Below, one piece after another: positions 19,422 through 28,661 of a DNA stretch of 64,000 bases. Position 1 is the stretch's first letter; each line of letters opens with the position of its first letter. Below the pieces are notes generated by a model. The model searched no databases and had not been told where the DNA came from. It saw nothing but the letters and a program-made list of their open reading frames with translations. The DNA is from PGYR01 sp034670025 (GTDB lineage: Bacteria > Bacteroidota > Ignavibacteria > Kapaibacteriales > UBA2268): the NCBI GenBank assembly GCA_034670025.1, contig JAXMOE010000006.1, positions 1-64,000 of the forward strand, given 5' to 3'. The translations under genes and the position numbers were made by a program.

Positions 19422-20398
19422 TGAATAATATAGATAAGAATAGGGTAGAAGAAATATTCCATTCATTCGCAGGGAAAAATATTGCGGTCATTGGCGACAT
19501 TATGCTCGATAGGTATTTCTGGGGTAATGTAACTCGAGTTTCACCCGAAGCTCCTGTGCCTGTAATTGACCTGGAGCACGAAACTTTCCACCTTGGTGGT
19601 GCAGCCAATGTTGCGTCAAATCTATGTTCGTTAGGAGTTAACGCGCTTTTGTGCGGTGTTATTGGCGATGATAATAGTGGTGAAATGTTTGAGTCAATTT
19701 GCAAGGAAAAAGGAATAGACCCATCGGGACTATATAAAGACGAAGGCAGACCAACTACTGTAAAAACCAGAATAATTGGCAATAATCAGCAGATAGTTAG
19801 ATTAGATAGAGAAGTAAGAACTACGATTGATAGAAGTGGCGAAGACCATATAATGAAATCATTAGATTTTGCTGAAAATCTATCAGGTATTATATTTGGA
19901 GATTATGATAAGGGAGCTATTTCTGCTGATTTGATAGCAAGAGTATTGGAATTTGCTAAGCAGAATAATATAGCTACTTACACAGACCCAAAGTTTGATA
20001 ACTTCATGAATTATAAGGGTGTTACAGTGCTAAAACCAAACCAAAAAGAGGCAGCACAAGCGTTGGATATGCCAATAAAATCAATGGATGAGGTTATGGA
20101 AGCTGGAGCTAAATTGAAGGAAGTTTTAGAATGCAAGAACGTGCTTCTAACTCTTGGTAACAAGGGGATGATGCTGTTTGAAGAGGACGGTACTAACCAT
20201 CACATTGATACCAAAGTTAGATTAGTTGCAGATGTATCGGGTGCTGGTGATACTGTGATCGCAACATTTGCTGCTTGCTGTTCTGCAAATGCTTCGATGA
20301 AGGAAGCCGCAACAATTGCTAATATTGCGGCTGGCTTTGTTTGTGAAGAACCAGGAATTGTGTCCGTGAATCAAGAAAATATTTTGAGTTATTTATAA
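19421..20398 (+). CDS. hldA: D-glycero-beta-D-manno-heptose-7-phosphate kinase
   Basis: This 325-residue PfkB-family kinase has the HldE/RfaE1 signature around RVSPEAPVPV and GGAANVASN near the N-terminus and the anion-hole/base motif GAGDTV near the C-terminus. It makes heptose-1,7-bisphosphate for ADP-heptose, the LPS inner-core precursor. In enterobacteria it is fused to the adenylyltransferase as HldE; here the two halves are separate genes joined by a one-base TAATG overlap. Confidence 0.94.
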   Translation: MNNIDKNRVEEIFHSFAGKNIAVIGDIMLDRYFWGNVTRVSPEAPVPVIDLEHETFHLGGAANVASNLCSLGVNALLCGVIGDDNSGEMFESICKEKGIDPSGLYKDEGRPTTVKTRIIGNNQQIVRLDREVRTTIDRSGEDHIMKSLDFAENLSGIIFGDYDKGAISADLIARVLEFAKQNNIATYTDPKFDNFMNYKGVTVLKPNQKEAAQALDMPIKSMDEVMEAGAKLKEVLECKNVLLTLGNKGMMLFEEDGTNHHIDTKVRLVADVSGAGDTVIATFAACCSANASMKEAATIANIAAGFVCEEPGIVSVNQENILSYL

Positions 20399-20859
20399 TG
20401 ATAGTAAGTAGAGAAGAAATAAAAGAAATTTCGAAGAAGCTAAAATCGGAAGGAAAATCGATAGTTTTCACAAATGGTTGCTTTGACATCTTACATTCGG
20501 GCCACGTATTTTACCTACGTGAGGCGAAAAGGCAAGGAGACATACTAATGCTTGGATTAAACTCAGATGCGTCTGTAAGGCGTTTAAAAGGCGAAAATAG
20601 GCCTGTCAACTCCGAAGACGACCGTGCAATAGTAATTTCTGAACTAAAAAGCATAGACTACGTAGTAATATTCGAAGAGGACACTCCACAAAATTTAATT
20701 GCAGATATTGTTCCAAACAAATTGGTCAAGGGCGGAGATTACAAACCAGAAGAAGTCGTCGGAAAAGAAATAGTAGAAAATAATGGTGGCGAAGTTGTTA
20801 TCATTCCATTTGTAGATGGAAAATCGACAACCAATATAATAAACAAGATTAATAGTTAG
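20398..20859 (+). CDS. hldC: heptose-1-phosphate adenylyltransferase
   Basis: This 153-residue cytidylyltransferase-fold protein shows the nucleotide-binding FTNGCFDILHSGHV (HxGH-type) motif near residue 30. It also has LNSDASVRRLKG and a C-terminal VDGKSTTNII (ISTT-like) motif. It corresponds to the C-terminal half of HldE (RfaE2) and forms ADP-heptose from heptose-1-phosphate. It overlaps hldA by one base, and the next gene follows after seven bases. Confidence 0.94.
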   Translation: MIVSREEIKEISKKLKSEGKSIVFTNGCFDILHSGHVFYLREAKRQGDILMLGLNSDASVRRLKGENRPVNSEDDRAIVISELKSIDYVVIFEEDTPQNLIADIVPNKLVKGGDYKPEEVVGKEIVENNGGEVVIIPFVDGKSTTNIINKINS

Positions 20860-20866
20860 AGGTTAG

Positions 20867-21961
20867 ATGAAGAAAGTAGCAATTATACTAGCTGGCGGCA
20901 CAGGGGGAAGATTATGGCCCGAAAGTACAGTTGACCATCCTAAACAGTTCAAATCGTTCGTTGGCAAATTGCCACTCGTGTTGGAAACATATTCAATAGC
21001 GAATAAGCTATTTGACAAAGAAGATATATATATTCTAACTTTCCGTAGATACTACGACCTTTTGAAAGCTACTATAAGTGACATTGATAAAGCTAATATA
21101 TTGCTTGAACCTTTTGGTAAGAACACTGGTCCAGCTATTACACTTGCAAACAGACTTTTGAGTGATAAATATAGTGATGATGATATATTTACTTATATTC
21201 CATCGGATCATTTGATTAAAAATAAAGAAGCATATCTTACAGCTTTGAAATCATCGATAGAGAGTGCTACTCAGATTAACGAGTTAGTGTCAGTAGGCAT
21301 AGAGCCAAAAAGCCCTAATAGTCAATTAGGATATATTCAATATGAAGAAGAAAAAGAAGATAATTCTTATAGTGACCTGTTTGAAAAAGGACTAAGAAAG
21401 GCCTTAGTTTTTGCTGAAAAACCTGATATAGATACTGCAGAAAGGTTTATAGAATCTGGTGATTTTGTGTGGAATTCTGGTATATTTTCTGGTAAGTACT
21501 CTGTAATTAATCAGGAGATAAAAAGTAATATGCCAATGGCTTATGACTTGATTAATAAAATAAATACTGAAGATACTAATACTAAATCTGAGTTTAATAT
21601 TGATTATATTTACAAACAAGTGAACCCAATATCCATTGATAACGGGGTGCTAGAAAAAACGAAGCGACTAAACATAGTAAAGGCAGATTTTGATTGGTGC
21701 GACTTGGGCACTTGGGATGAATATTATAACTCTTCTGAAAAAGATGAGTACAATAATGTGCAAGAAGGAAGTGTGGTTAGCGTAAACACATTCAACAGTT
21801 TGGTCAAATCAAAGAACAAACTAATTGCAATTTCGGATATTGATGATCTGTTAGTGGTAGAAGCCGACAATGCTATTTACATTTCAAAAAGAGGGAAGTC
21901 ATCTAATATCAAGTCACTTCAACAGATAATTAGGTCAAACGAATTGAATAAACTATTATGA
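20867..21961 (+). CDS. manC: mannose-1-phosphate guanylyltransferase
   Basis: This 364-residue nucleotidyltransferase has the GGTGGRLWPESTVDHPKQF start and EPFGKNTGPAI. Its later FAEKPD, VWNSGIF and DFDWCDLGTW motifs are those of GDP-mannose pyrophosphorylases. It is the short form, without the C-terminal cupin isomerase domain of bifunctional AlgA/ManC. It makes GDP-mannose for polysaccharide or LPS. It overlaps the RlpA gene by four bases (ATGA), so the whole run from 18510 is probably one transcript. Confidence 0.92.
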   Translation: MKKVAIILAGGTGGRLWPESTVDHPKQFKSFVGKLPLVLETYSIANKLFDKEDIYILTFRRYYDLLKATISDIDKANILLEPFGKNTGPAITLANRLLSDKYSDDDIFTYIPSDHLIKNKEAYLTALKSSIESATQINELVSVGIEPKSPNSQLGYIQYEEEKEDNSYSDLFEKGLRKALVFAEKPDIDTAERFIESGDFVWNSGIFSGKYSVINQEIKSNMPMAYDLINKINTEDTNTKSEFNIDYIYKQVNPISIDNGVLEKTKRLNIVKADFDWCDLGTWDEYYNSSEKDEYNNVQEGSVVSVNTFNSLVKSKNKLIAISDIDDLLVVEADNAIYISKRGKSSNIKSLQQIIRSNELNKLL

Positions 21962-22371
21962 TAAGAATTATATTTATATTGAGTCTTGCAACAATACTAC
22001 TGAGCTCATGCTCATCGGCAGTGCGATTTACTTCAGATATGCACCCCGACTATACTACGCATAGTGACGCCGAAGTAGTGACCGTTATGTATGGGAAAGC
22101 TTCTTATTATGCTAATAAATTTGAAGGAAGACCAACGTCTTCTGGAGAGAATTTTAGTAATAGCGGGCTAACTGCAGCTCATAAATCATTGCCATTCGGT
22201 ACATTGGTTAGGGTAACTAACTTGGAAAATAATAGGCAAATAGTGGTAAAGGTAAACGACCGTGGTCCTTATGTAGCAGGCAGAATAATTGATTTGTCAC
22301 GAAAAGCAGCAGAAGAGATTGATATGTTAAGACAAGGTGTTGTAGAAGTGAAAATAGAGGTATTAAGATGA
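21958..22371 (+). CDS. rlpA: RlpA-like septal lipoprotein
   Basis: This 137-residue protein has a lipoprotein signal (lipobox LLSSC, Cys about residue 18) and a double-psi beta-barrel domain typical of RlpA: GKASYYANKFEGRPTSSGE, the AAHKSLPFGT loop and VNDRGPY. Homologues cleave peptidoglycan strands that lack stem peptides. The SPOR domain seen in some RlpA proteins is absent. It is coupled by four-base overlaps to genes on both sides. Confidence 0.9.
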   Translation: MIRIIFILSLATILLSSCSSAVRFTSDMHPDYTTHSDAEVVTVMYGKASYYANKFEGRPTSSGENFSNSGLTAAHKSLPFGTLVRVTNLENNRQIVVKVNDRGPYVAGRIIDLSRKAAEEIDMLRQGVVEVKIEVLR

Positions 22372-22784
22372 AAAACTTATTAATTATAATTACAATTGCA
22401 TTGTTGAGTTTTAGTTCAAGCTTTGCCCACAAGTTGACTGTCGAATTAGTTGGGGATGAAGACACGAAGGGAACTTATTATGTTGCTATGTGGGACAATG
22501 AAGAAGACTTTTTGGATAACGATAAATTAAAAATTTCAGAGAATATTAGTACAAAGGGTGGCAATGTCACAATTGAAATAGACGATGTATCTTCTGGTTG
22601 GTGGGCTATAGCAGTATTGTTAGATGAAAACGGTAACAAAGATATGGACTACAATTTGTTTGGTGCTCCACAGGAGAATTTTGGATTTTCTAACAACCCA
22701 ACTGTAGTGCTTTCAGAGCCAGATTTCCGAGAATGTAAGTTCTATATGGATGGCGATAAGACTATTAGTATAGAGGTAGATTAG
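22368..22784 (+). CDS. secreted DUF2141 protein
   Basis: This 138-residue protein has a Sec signal peptide (about residues 1-20) followed by a DUF2141 domain: LTVELVG at the start, GWWAIAVLLDENGNKDMDYN in the middle and the conserved GAPQENFGFSN motif. Members are small periplasmic or surface proteins of unknown function, common in Bacteroidota and Proteobacteria. It is the last gene of the envelope run, and a gap of about 110 bases follows. Confidence 0.85.
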   Translation: MKNLLIIITIALLSFSSSFAHKLTVELVGDEDTKGTYYVAMWDNEEDFLDNDKLKISENISTKGGNVTIEIDDVSSGWWAIAVLLDENGNKDMDYNLFGAPQENFGFSNNPTVVLSEPDFRECKFYMDGDKTISIEVD

Positions 22785-22894
22785 TCGGCACAAATATACT
22801 TAATTCAATATCATATATTGATTTACTTTGTTTTTTAAAATATTTATACTAATTTGTTTTTACAATATTTTTCAAAATATAGGAGTAAAAATAA

Positions 22895-23488
22895 ATGAAG
22901 TATATAAAACAAACCGTGTTGATTTTACTAATGGCAATAATAGCTATTAGCTGCAGCGACGACTCAATAGTCGAAACTGACGATGGTGATGGTGAGCTAA
23001 ACCCCAATACGAAAGTTGTAATAACTGCCGAAATAGATGGCGATGTAGTAAGTACAAACACTTTCGAGTTAAAAGATGATTCTTATATTCCTTCTACATC
23101 AGCCACTACTGGTTCTTACAATGAATTGTCCAAAATGTTTTCGATAAATATATCTGATAGAGATGGTAGTTTGCCTAAGTTTAATTTAGGGTTCACTTCA
23201 ATGATACAAGATTTTAAAGTGGGGACTTATTCTTATACCTCAGAATCATCAGACTTTTTAGCGGGTTCTTATATGAATAAAGAACTAAATGAGAATGCTT
23301 ACATGGCAAGTTCAGTGGAAATGAATATTACAGATATGAAGTATCTTGGAATATCAACAGCAGGTGCTTACTATACAACTGGTGAGTTCACTATGGTTGG
23401 TGAATTGAATGGCGAAACTGTAACAGTTAAAGCTATTTTTGATAATATTCCAATCGCTTATGTAGGTAATATTTCTGCAAAAGAATAA
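22895..23488 (+). CDS. lipoprotein of unknown function
   Basis: This 197-residue protein has a lipoprotein signal ending ISCSDDS (Cys about residue 20); the acidic residues after the Cys fit the Bacteroidota surface-lipoprotein export signal. The mature part is beta-rich and hydrophilic. The TAEIDGD... start resembles small immunoglobulin-like lipoproteins of this phylum, but I cannot assign a family. It stands alone, followed by a strong terminator. Confidence 0.75.
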   Translation: MKYIKQTVLILLMAIIAISCSDDSIVETDDGDGELNPNTKVVITAEIDGDVVSTNTFELKDDSYIPSTSATTGSYNELSKMFSINISDRDGSLPKFNLGFTSMIQDFKVGTYSYTSESSDFLAGSYMNKELNENAYMASSVEMNITDMKYLGISTAGAYYTTGEFTMVGELNGETVTVKAIFDNIPIAYVGNISAKE

Positions 23489-23518
23489 AAGAAAAGTATA
23501 TTTTAATGTTAAAGAAAG

Positions 23519-23551
23519 AAGAGCCAATATTTTTATCGGCTCTTTTTTTTT
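23519..23551 (+). terminator. rho-independent terminator
   Basis: AAGAGCC pairs with GGCTCTT around a 12-base AT loop, followed by nine or more Ts. It ends the lipoprotein transcript. Confidence 0.9.
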
Positions 23552-23665
23552 ATAGCCTTATATTCATACTTAATAGTCCCAAGTTCTATATTTTATGATT
23601 TTATACTTTATTTGGAATAGTTTTTGTAGTTTATAGTTAATAAAGATAAATAAACTGATTTTATA

Positions 23666-25651
23666 ATGGATAACAATTACTTCCCAATTGGGGTAGACAA
23701 CGAGCTAAAGCAGTTCCAAGACAAACTAAACAAGCTGAAAGCTGGGCAAGGTGCAGTGATGGCACTGGAAGGTGAAGCTGGTACTGGCAAGTCATTTCTG
23801 ATGATGGAAATGATGAAATTAGCAAGGAAAGACGACGACATTATCTCGCTGATGATAGAGAATGAGGCTCCTATTGGGAACTTCAATGTATCTAATCTGC
23901 AGCAATTGAAGCCCTTTTCTACAGCTATGGATAGCTTGTTGGAAGGGAATTACAAATCTGCCAAAGAGCGGTTTCGTAAGCGATTGGGTATTTCTATTCT
24001 TGCATCTCTTCCACTAACTGGAGAGATATTCTATGCAGTTAAGGAAATCAGTAAAGATTGGAAAGATTACAAAAAGGAATCGAGCAAAGAAAAAAAAGAC
24101 AGTAAGGTGAGTGCAATTGATGAGTTTTACAATGCTTTTTGCAGCTTTGCCGATAAGCAGCCATTGGTGTTGATGATAGACGATATGCAATGGGCAGACG
24201 CTTCGTCAGTGGAGATGATTAGACGATTTGCAGGTGGTAAACAGCCAATTCTATTTGTGTTTTCTTACCAGCGGTCCGATTTTTCTGACCCTACTATTCC
24301 GCTATTCCCACTTATAGTTACTGAAAATCACGATATAAAGCGAATACGTCTCAACGGGCTTGATAAACAAGAGGTTGAATCTTATTTCCGCACTAATATG
24401 AGTGAGTACGAGGGGAATGAGGAGTTTGCTAACTGGGTTTATGAAAAAAGCCACGGCAATCCTGCAATATTACATGAGTATCTGCATTATTTTGAAAAGC
24501 ATCCACCTTTCAACACTGCTGGTGAGCTAACTGTGAACTTAGGTGATGTAAGAATGCCAGTTACAGCAAGTGCCGCTTTAGCTGAAAATATTATTGAACT
24601 TAGCGATGACGATAAGAATTTATTATCAATTTGTGCAGCCGAGGGGCGTGAGTTTTCGGCCTTTATGTTGGCCAAATTGCTCAACACAGATGTAGTCAAC
24701 GCAATACAGAAGCTGAGATCTATTATTGGCAAATCTCCTATTGTTAGAAGCATAGGGGCTAATATTCGCTATGGAGTGAAGACTACAATATACCAATTTA
24801 CTCAAGCGTTTTACTATGAATATTTCTTAGATGGACTGGAATATGAAGAAAAAATAGCACTCCACGGTATAGTGAGCAAGGAATTGAAAGAGCTGTACGA
24901 CTTAGCAGACGAAGAGGAAAAAGAACAAATTGCTCCTTACCTTGCAGCACACAGTAAGGAAGCCGAGAACGATGAGTTAGCTAACAAAATGATAGCAGTA
25001 AGTAAGGGGTATTCTGAGCAGTACAATCCTACTGAAGAAGGTGTTGAAGCTGGTGAAATTACTGACACTAATGGAAATGGTAACGGCGGTGGAAATGGTG
25101 ACGGAACTGGCTCTGTGAGTGGTACTGTGATGGTTGGGAATTTGGTTGATGAATTTGATTTTTCTGCTATAAGAAATGAAGTGTTGGACGAAGTATTTGC
25201 TCAACGATATGAAAATGCAATTTCGAGGGCTGAGAATATATACGACACTAGTGCCAACAAAATGAGAGTTATCGAAAAAGTGCAGTTGCTTACGATAATT
25301 GCTAAGTCATATATGGGGATTAGCGATTTCAGTATGGCTGAAAACACTATAAACACTGCAACTCAGCTACTTACCGAAAGAGGTAGCCCACAGGCTGAGT
25401 GCTTCATCTTAAACACTACTGCTCTACTCGATGCCGAACAAGGCCGAACTACTCAAGCAATGGAAAAGCTAAGAGAAGCAGCGAGAATGTCGATGAAATT
25501 GCCTGATGAACTAAAGCTGCTCACTATTACTAATATATCCAAAATAGTTGGCGAGCAAGACCCTGAGATGTCGGTTACTTATAGGAAGGTGGCGAAAGCA
25601 CTTGCTGACAAACTCAATTTTGATGAGTTCAAAGAGTTGATTGCGGAGTAG
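23666..25651 (+). CDS. STAND-like ATPase with C-terminal helical repeats
   Basis: This 661-residue protein has an N-terminal AAA_16-type NTPase with Walker A GEAGTGKS (about residues 37-44) and Walker B LMIDDMQWADASS (about 170), as in MalT/adenylate-cyclase-type STAND proteins. A winged-helix-like region follows, then a flexible Gly/Asn-rich linker at about 468-490 (NGNGNGGGNGDG), then TPR-like helices to the end. STAND proteins usually switch on ligand binding. There is no DNA-binding, kinase, TIR or nuclease effector, so the output is unknown. It is a lone gene. Roles in regulation or defence are both possible and neither is shown. Confidence 0.7.
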   Translation: MDNNYFPIGVDNELKQFQDKLNKLKAGQGAVMALEGEAGTGKSFLMMEMMKLARKDDDIISLMIENEAPIGNFNVSNLQQLKPFSTAMDSLLEGNYKSAKERFRKRLGISILASLPLTGEIFYAVKEISKDWKDYKKESSKEKKDSKVSAIDEFYNAFCSFADKQPLVLMIDDMQWADASSVEMIRRFAGGKQPILFVFSYQRSDFSDPTIPLFPLIVTENHDIKRIRLNGLDKQEVESYFRTNMSEYEGNEEFANWVYEKSHGNPAILHEYLHYFEKHPPFNTAGELTVNLGDVRMPVTASAALAENIIELSDDDKNLLSICAAEGREFSAFMLAKLLNTDVVNAIQKLRSIIGKSPIVRSIGANIRYGVKTTIYQFTQAFYYEYFLDGLEYEEKIALHGIVSKELKELYDLADEEEKEQIAPYLAAHSKEAENDELANKMIAVSKGYSEQYNPTEEGVEAGEITDTNGNGNGGGNGDGTGSVSGTVMVGNLVDEFDFSAIRNEVLDEVFAQRYENAISRAENIYDTSANKMRVIEKVQLLTIIAKSYMGISDFSMAENTINTATQLLTERGSPQAECFILNTTALLDAEQGRTTQAMEKLREAARMSMKLPDELKLLTITNISKIVGEQDPEMSVTYRKVAKALADKLNFDEFKELIAE

Positions 25652-25689
25652 ATTATCTTCACTTGTTTTATACACACACACTATAAATA

Positions 25690-26523
25690 ATGCAGATAGT
25701 TTCCTTAGAAAACACAAGCTATAGTGAGATATTATCGGTTTTCAACCGAGCATTTAGCGATTATTTTATCCCTGTTTCAGTTGGGATAGAACAATTTTCC
25801 AATAAGTTAGAATCACACAACATTGATCTATCTTTATCAGTTGGTGCTTTTGAAAACAACGAGCTGGTAGGCTTCATTCTACACGGTGTTTTACCCTACA
25901 TCGACAAGAAAATAATATACAACTTGGGTACAGGTGTCATTCCTTCTGCTAGGGGTAAAAACCTTACCGTAAAAATGTATAATCACATTCTTCCAAAAAT
26001 AGATAATAATGAGTGTGAACAAGCACTGTTAGAAGTTGTAACTAAGAACGAGGCAGCGCTTAAGTCATATCTCAATTCTGGGTTCACAATATCTCGTAAT
26101 CTCATGTGCTTCCGTGGTAAACTCAAATCAGCTATTTCAAATGATGATTATCAATATAGAAGTTTGACTGATAATAACTGGGAAAAGATGCAATCATTAT
26201 GGGATACAATCCCAACAGTCCAGAATTCTCCTGAATTAGTAAAGAACAGACAGTGTGAACTTACACAAATAGGAGCATTCAGAAATAGTGAACTTATTGG
26301 CTATGTTATATACAATTCACAAGAAAAGTCTGTAATGCAGTTAGCTGTTGACAAAAGACATAGAAGAATGGGTGTAGCGAGTTCACTTCTTTCACAACTG
26401 AAAGAGAAAAATGAGATTACATTTTTGAATATTGACAAAAAGCAAATTGGTATAACTGACTTCCTTCAGCACTTAGGTCTGAAATTATTCATTGAGCAAT
26501 ATGAGATGGTGTTAAAGTTTTAG
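25690..26523 (+). CDS. tandem GNAT N-acetyltransferase
   Basis: This 277-residue protein has two GNAT folds. The first (about 1-140) has the acetyl-CoA strand-loop LGTGVIPSARGKNLT and CEQALLEVVTKNEAAL. The second (about 150-277) has LAVDKRHRRMGVAS, a good Q/RxxGxG/A-type pyrophosphate loop. The substrate cannot be read from sequence. The stop overlaps by four bases the end of the convergent secreted-protein gene. Confidence 0.85.
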   Translation: MQIVSLENTSYSEILSVFNRAFSDYFIPVSVGIEQFSNKLESHNIDLSLSVGAFENNELVGFILHGVLPYIDKKIIYNLGTGVIPSARGKNLTVKMYNHILPKIDNNECEQALLEVVTKNEAALKSYLNSGFTISRNLMCFRGKLKSAISNDDYQYRSLTDNNWEKMQSLWDTIPTVQNSPELVKNRQCELTQIGAFRNSELIGYVIYNSQEKSVMQLAVDKRHRRMGVASSLLSQLKEKNEITFLNIDKKQIGITDFLQHLGLKLFIEQYEMVLKF

Positions 26524-28649
26524 TTTGTTATTATAATACTTTTGTTGATTATTTCTCCTTTAATTGTCTCAACCTTAACGATATAATTTCCTGATCCAAT
26601 GCTTGATAAATCAATATGGAGTAGCTTTTTGGCTTCTGTAGTCCTCTCTCGTATGGTTTTACCGACCATGTCTATTATTGTGTATGATTTGATTATCTCT
26701 TGTGATTCAATAGTTAGACTACCACTCGTTGGATTTGGAAATGTTGTTACACTATTATTATATGATGTACTATTCTCTACTGATACTAATATATCTGACG
26801 CAAATAGCTTACCATTATAATCTACAGCATAGATATTCATATCACTTAAAAGTACTACATCTCTGATATATCTACTTGAATTTGGTGGCGTAATATCAAC
26901 CCATCTATTTTCTACTGAATGCCTAAAATATAAGCCGTCGCTAGTAGCTAATATCATTCTCTGACCATTATCCGAAAATACCAATTTTTGAAAGACGGCG
27001 TTGCCACTCAAACCAATTGAATAATCTGAGTAGCTAACTCCATTGTCTGTGCTTATTAGCAAGGGCGTAGGTTCAAATGGCAAATTAGTTGATAGAAACA
27101 GATTGCCTGTTGGGGCTACATTTGCTTTAATTTCAAAAGTAGCTACAAAGCCGTAGAGGTCACTTATGTTAGTTACATTTTCAGCAACTTTATATGAATT
27201 GTTATAATATCTCAGATGAGTAGCAACGCTATAGGCTGAAGTTTCACTATTTATTTTGAACTTCGTTACTCCACAGTAAAAACCCTGATTATTAGTTATA
27301 ATGTATTCTTCATTTCTATACTTACCACCGTCATAATTTTGGTTAACCTCTATTAAAGTATCTATGGTTTTACCATAATCATAACTAATAAAGTCATGGT
27401 TAATATGTTGGAATATTAGTTTTCCATAATTATAGAAAAGCCTATCGTAAGTAACTGTTATTGGCTCTGTGTGAGTTTTTTCCCATTTTTTCTCCCCTCT
27501 ATCATACTTATAGAAATACTTGTCATCAGCAGAATAGCCAAATAAGTCACCATCATCAGTCTTACCTAATACTCTAACATAGCCAGAGTCTAAAAACGAT
27601 TCTTCTTGCTCCCATTCATCTTCGTTTTGATTGTAACTATATAGTCCATCGAAAAAATTGGCATAAAATGAATAATTATCTGAACTAATCAATGAAGCAT
27701 ATTTACCTCTTACACCATTGAGTTCAAGACCTTCAAACTTATTATACTTAAGATTATTATCTGATTTGTACTCTCTTATTATTGTAATTGAATTGTCATA
27801 GACTGTGTCCAATATATATTGTTTATCTATTGCTATGACAATAGTTCTGTTATCTTTAATGTATATGTATGAACCTAACGAGTTTCCTGGTATAGTTCTA
27901 TTAGTATCATTGATGTAGCGTGCTACTTTAGTAAACTCTTCATCAGTATCATCTTTTTTGAAAAGATTAATTTCATATTCTAAAATTGGGTTTTTTGTTA
28001 GAACCGAGACATAAGCTATGCCTTCTGTATGATATTTAACATCAGATATATGTACCACATCGTTACCAAATGTGTTTGTTATAAACTCATCGCTTTCTCC
28101 GCAATCTGTAGTCTTTATTAAGCTGGTTCCTAAGTAACTGGAAGAACTGAAATAATCGGTATTAGGTAGAGATGTGAATTTTGCCTCTGAACTAAATTTC
28201 TTATATTTTTCCCAGCTTTTACCTTTGTGTAAGGATTTGTAAACCGTTCCATCATTATTGAAACCATAGAAACAACCACGATAACTCGGTTCAACTCTAT
28301 TAACACCTGGAGGTAATTCTAAACTGTTCCAAGTAATACCATTATCATTAGTATATATTAGCTGCAAATAAGAAGAGATAAACACACCGCCATTGTCGTC
28401 TGCAAATATATTATTTACTGAGTAATACGTATGATCAACATCTACTTCTTGCCAAGTATTCATTTCTGATTCTAATTTGTACAAACTGCCAGTTTGTGCT
28501 ATTCCCCAATGTGTTCCAGATGAGTCAAGACAAATATGCCTCAGTGTACCACCTTCGGATGTAGGAATTTTATTCCATTCAATTGTAGCTGAGAGTGATG
28601 AAGTAATCAAAAAAGATATTATAATTATCATTTTTATTATTTTTTTCAT
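26520..28649 (-). CDS. large T9SS-sorted BNR/Ycf48-like protein
   Basis: I start it at ATG 28649 (MKKIIKMIIIISFLITSSLSA), a better signal peptide than the ATG three codons upstream. The mature part, about 690 residues, consists of beta-propeller-like repeats with Asp-box-style turns (DNGITW, DNGVSY, HKGKSWEKY). A T9SS C-terminal domain ends it (FPNPTSGSLTIES... INKSIIITN). It is expected on the cell surface. No enzymatic motif is visible. The glycosidase gene upstream ends 12 bases before this start, so the two are probably co-transcribed. Confidence 0.8.
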   Translation of the reverse strand: MKKIIKMIIIISFLITSSLSATIEWNKIPTSEGGTLRHICLDSSGTHWGIAQTGSLYKLESEMNTWQEVDVDHTYYSVNNIFADDNGGVFISSYLQLIYTNDNGITWNSLELPPGVNRVEPSYRGCFYGFNNDGTVYKSLHKGKSWEKYKKFSSEAKFTSLPNTDYFSSSSYLGTSLIKTTDCGESDEFITNTFGNDVVHISDVKYHTEGIAYVSVLTKNPILEYEINLFKKDDTDEEFTKVARYINDTNRTIPGNSLGSYIYIKDNRTIVIAIDKQYILDTVYDNSITIIREYKSDNNLKYNKFEGLELNGVRGKYASLISSDNYSFYANFFDGLYSYNQNEDEWEQEESFLDSGYVRVLGKTDDGDLFGYSADDKYFYKYDRGEKKWEKTHTEPITVTYDRLFYNYGKLIFQHINHDFISYDYGKTIDTLIEVNQNYDGGKYRNEEYIITNNQGFYCGVTKFKINSETSAYSVATHLRYYNNSYKVAENVTNISDLYGFVATFEIKANVAPTGNLFLSTNLPFEPTPLLISTDNGVSYSDYSIGLSGNAVFQKLVFSDNGQRMILATSDGLYFRHSVENRWVDITPPNSSRYIRDVVLLSDMNIYAVDYNGKLFASDILVSVENSTSYNNSVTTFPNPTSGSLTIESQEIIKSYTIIDMVGKTIRERTTEAKKLLHIDLSSIGSGNYIVKVETIKGEIINKSIIITN

Positions 28650-28661
28650 AATTCTCACTCA

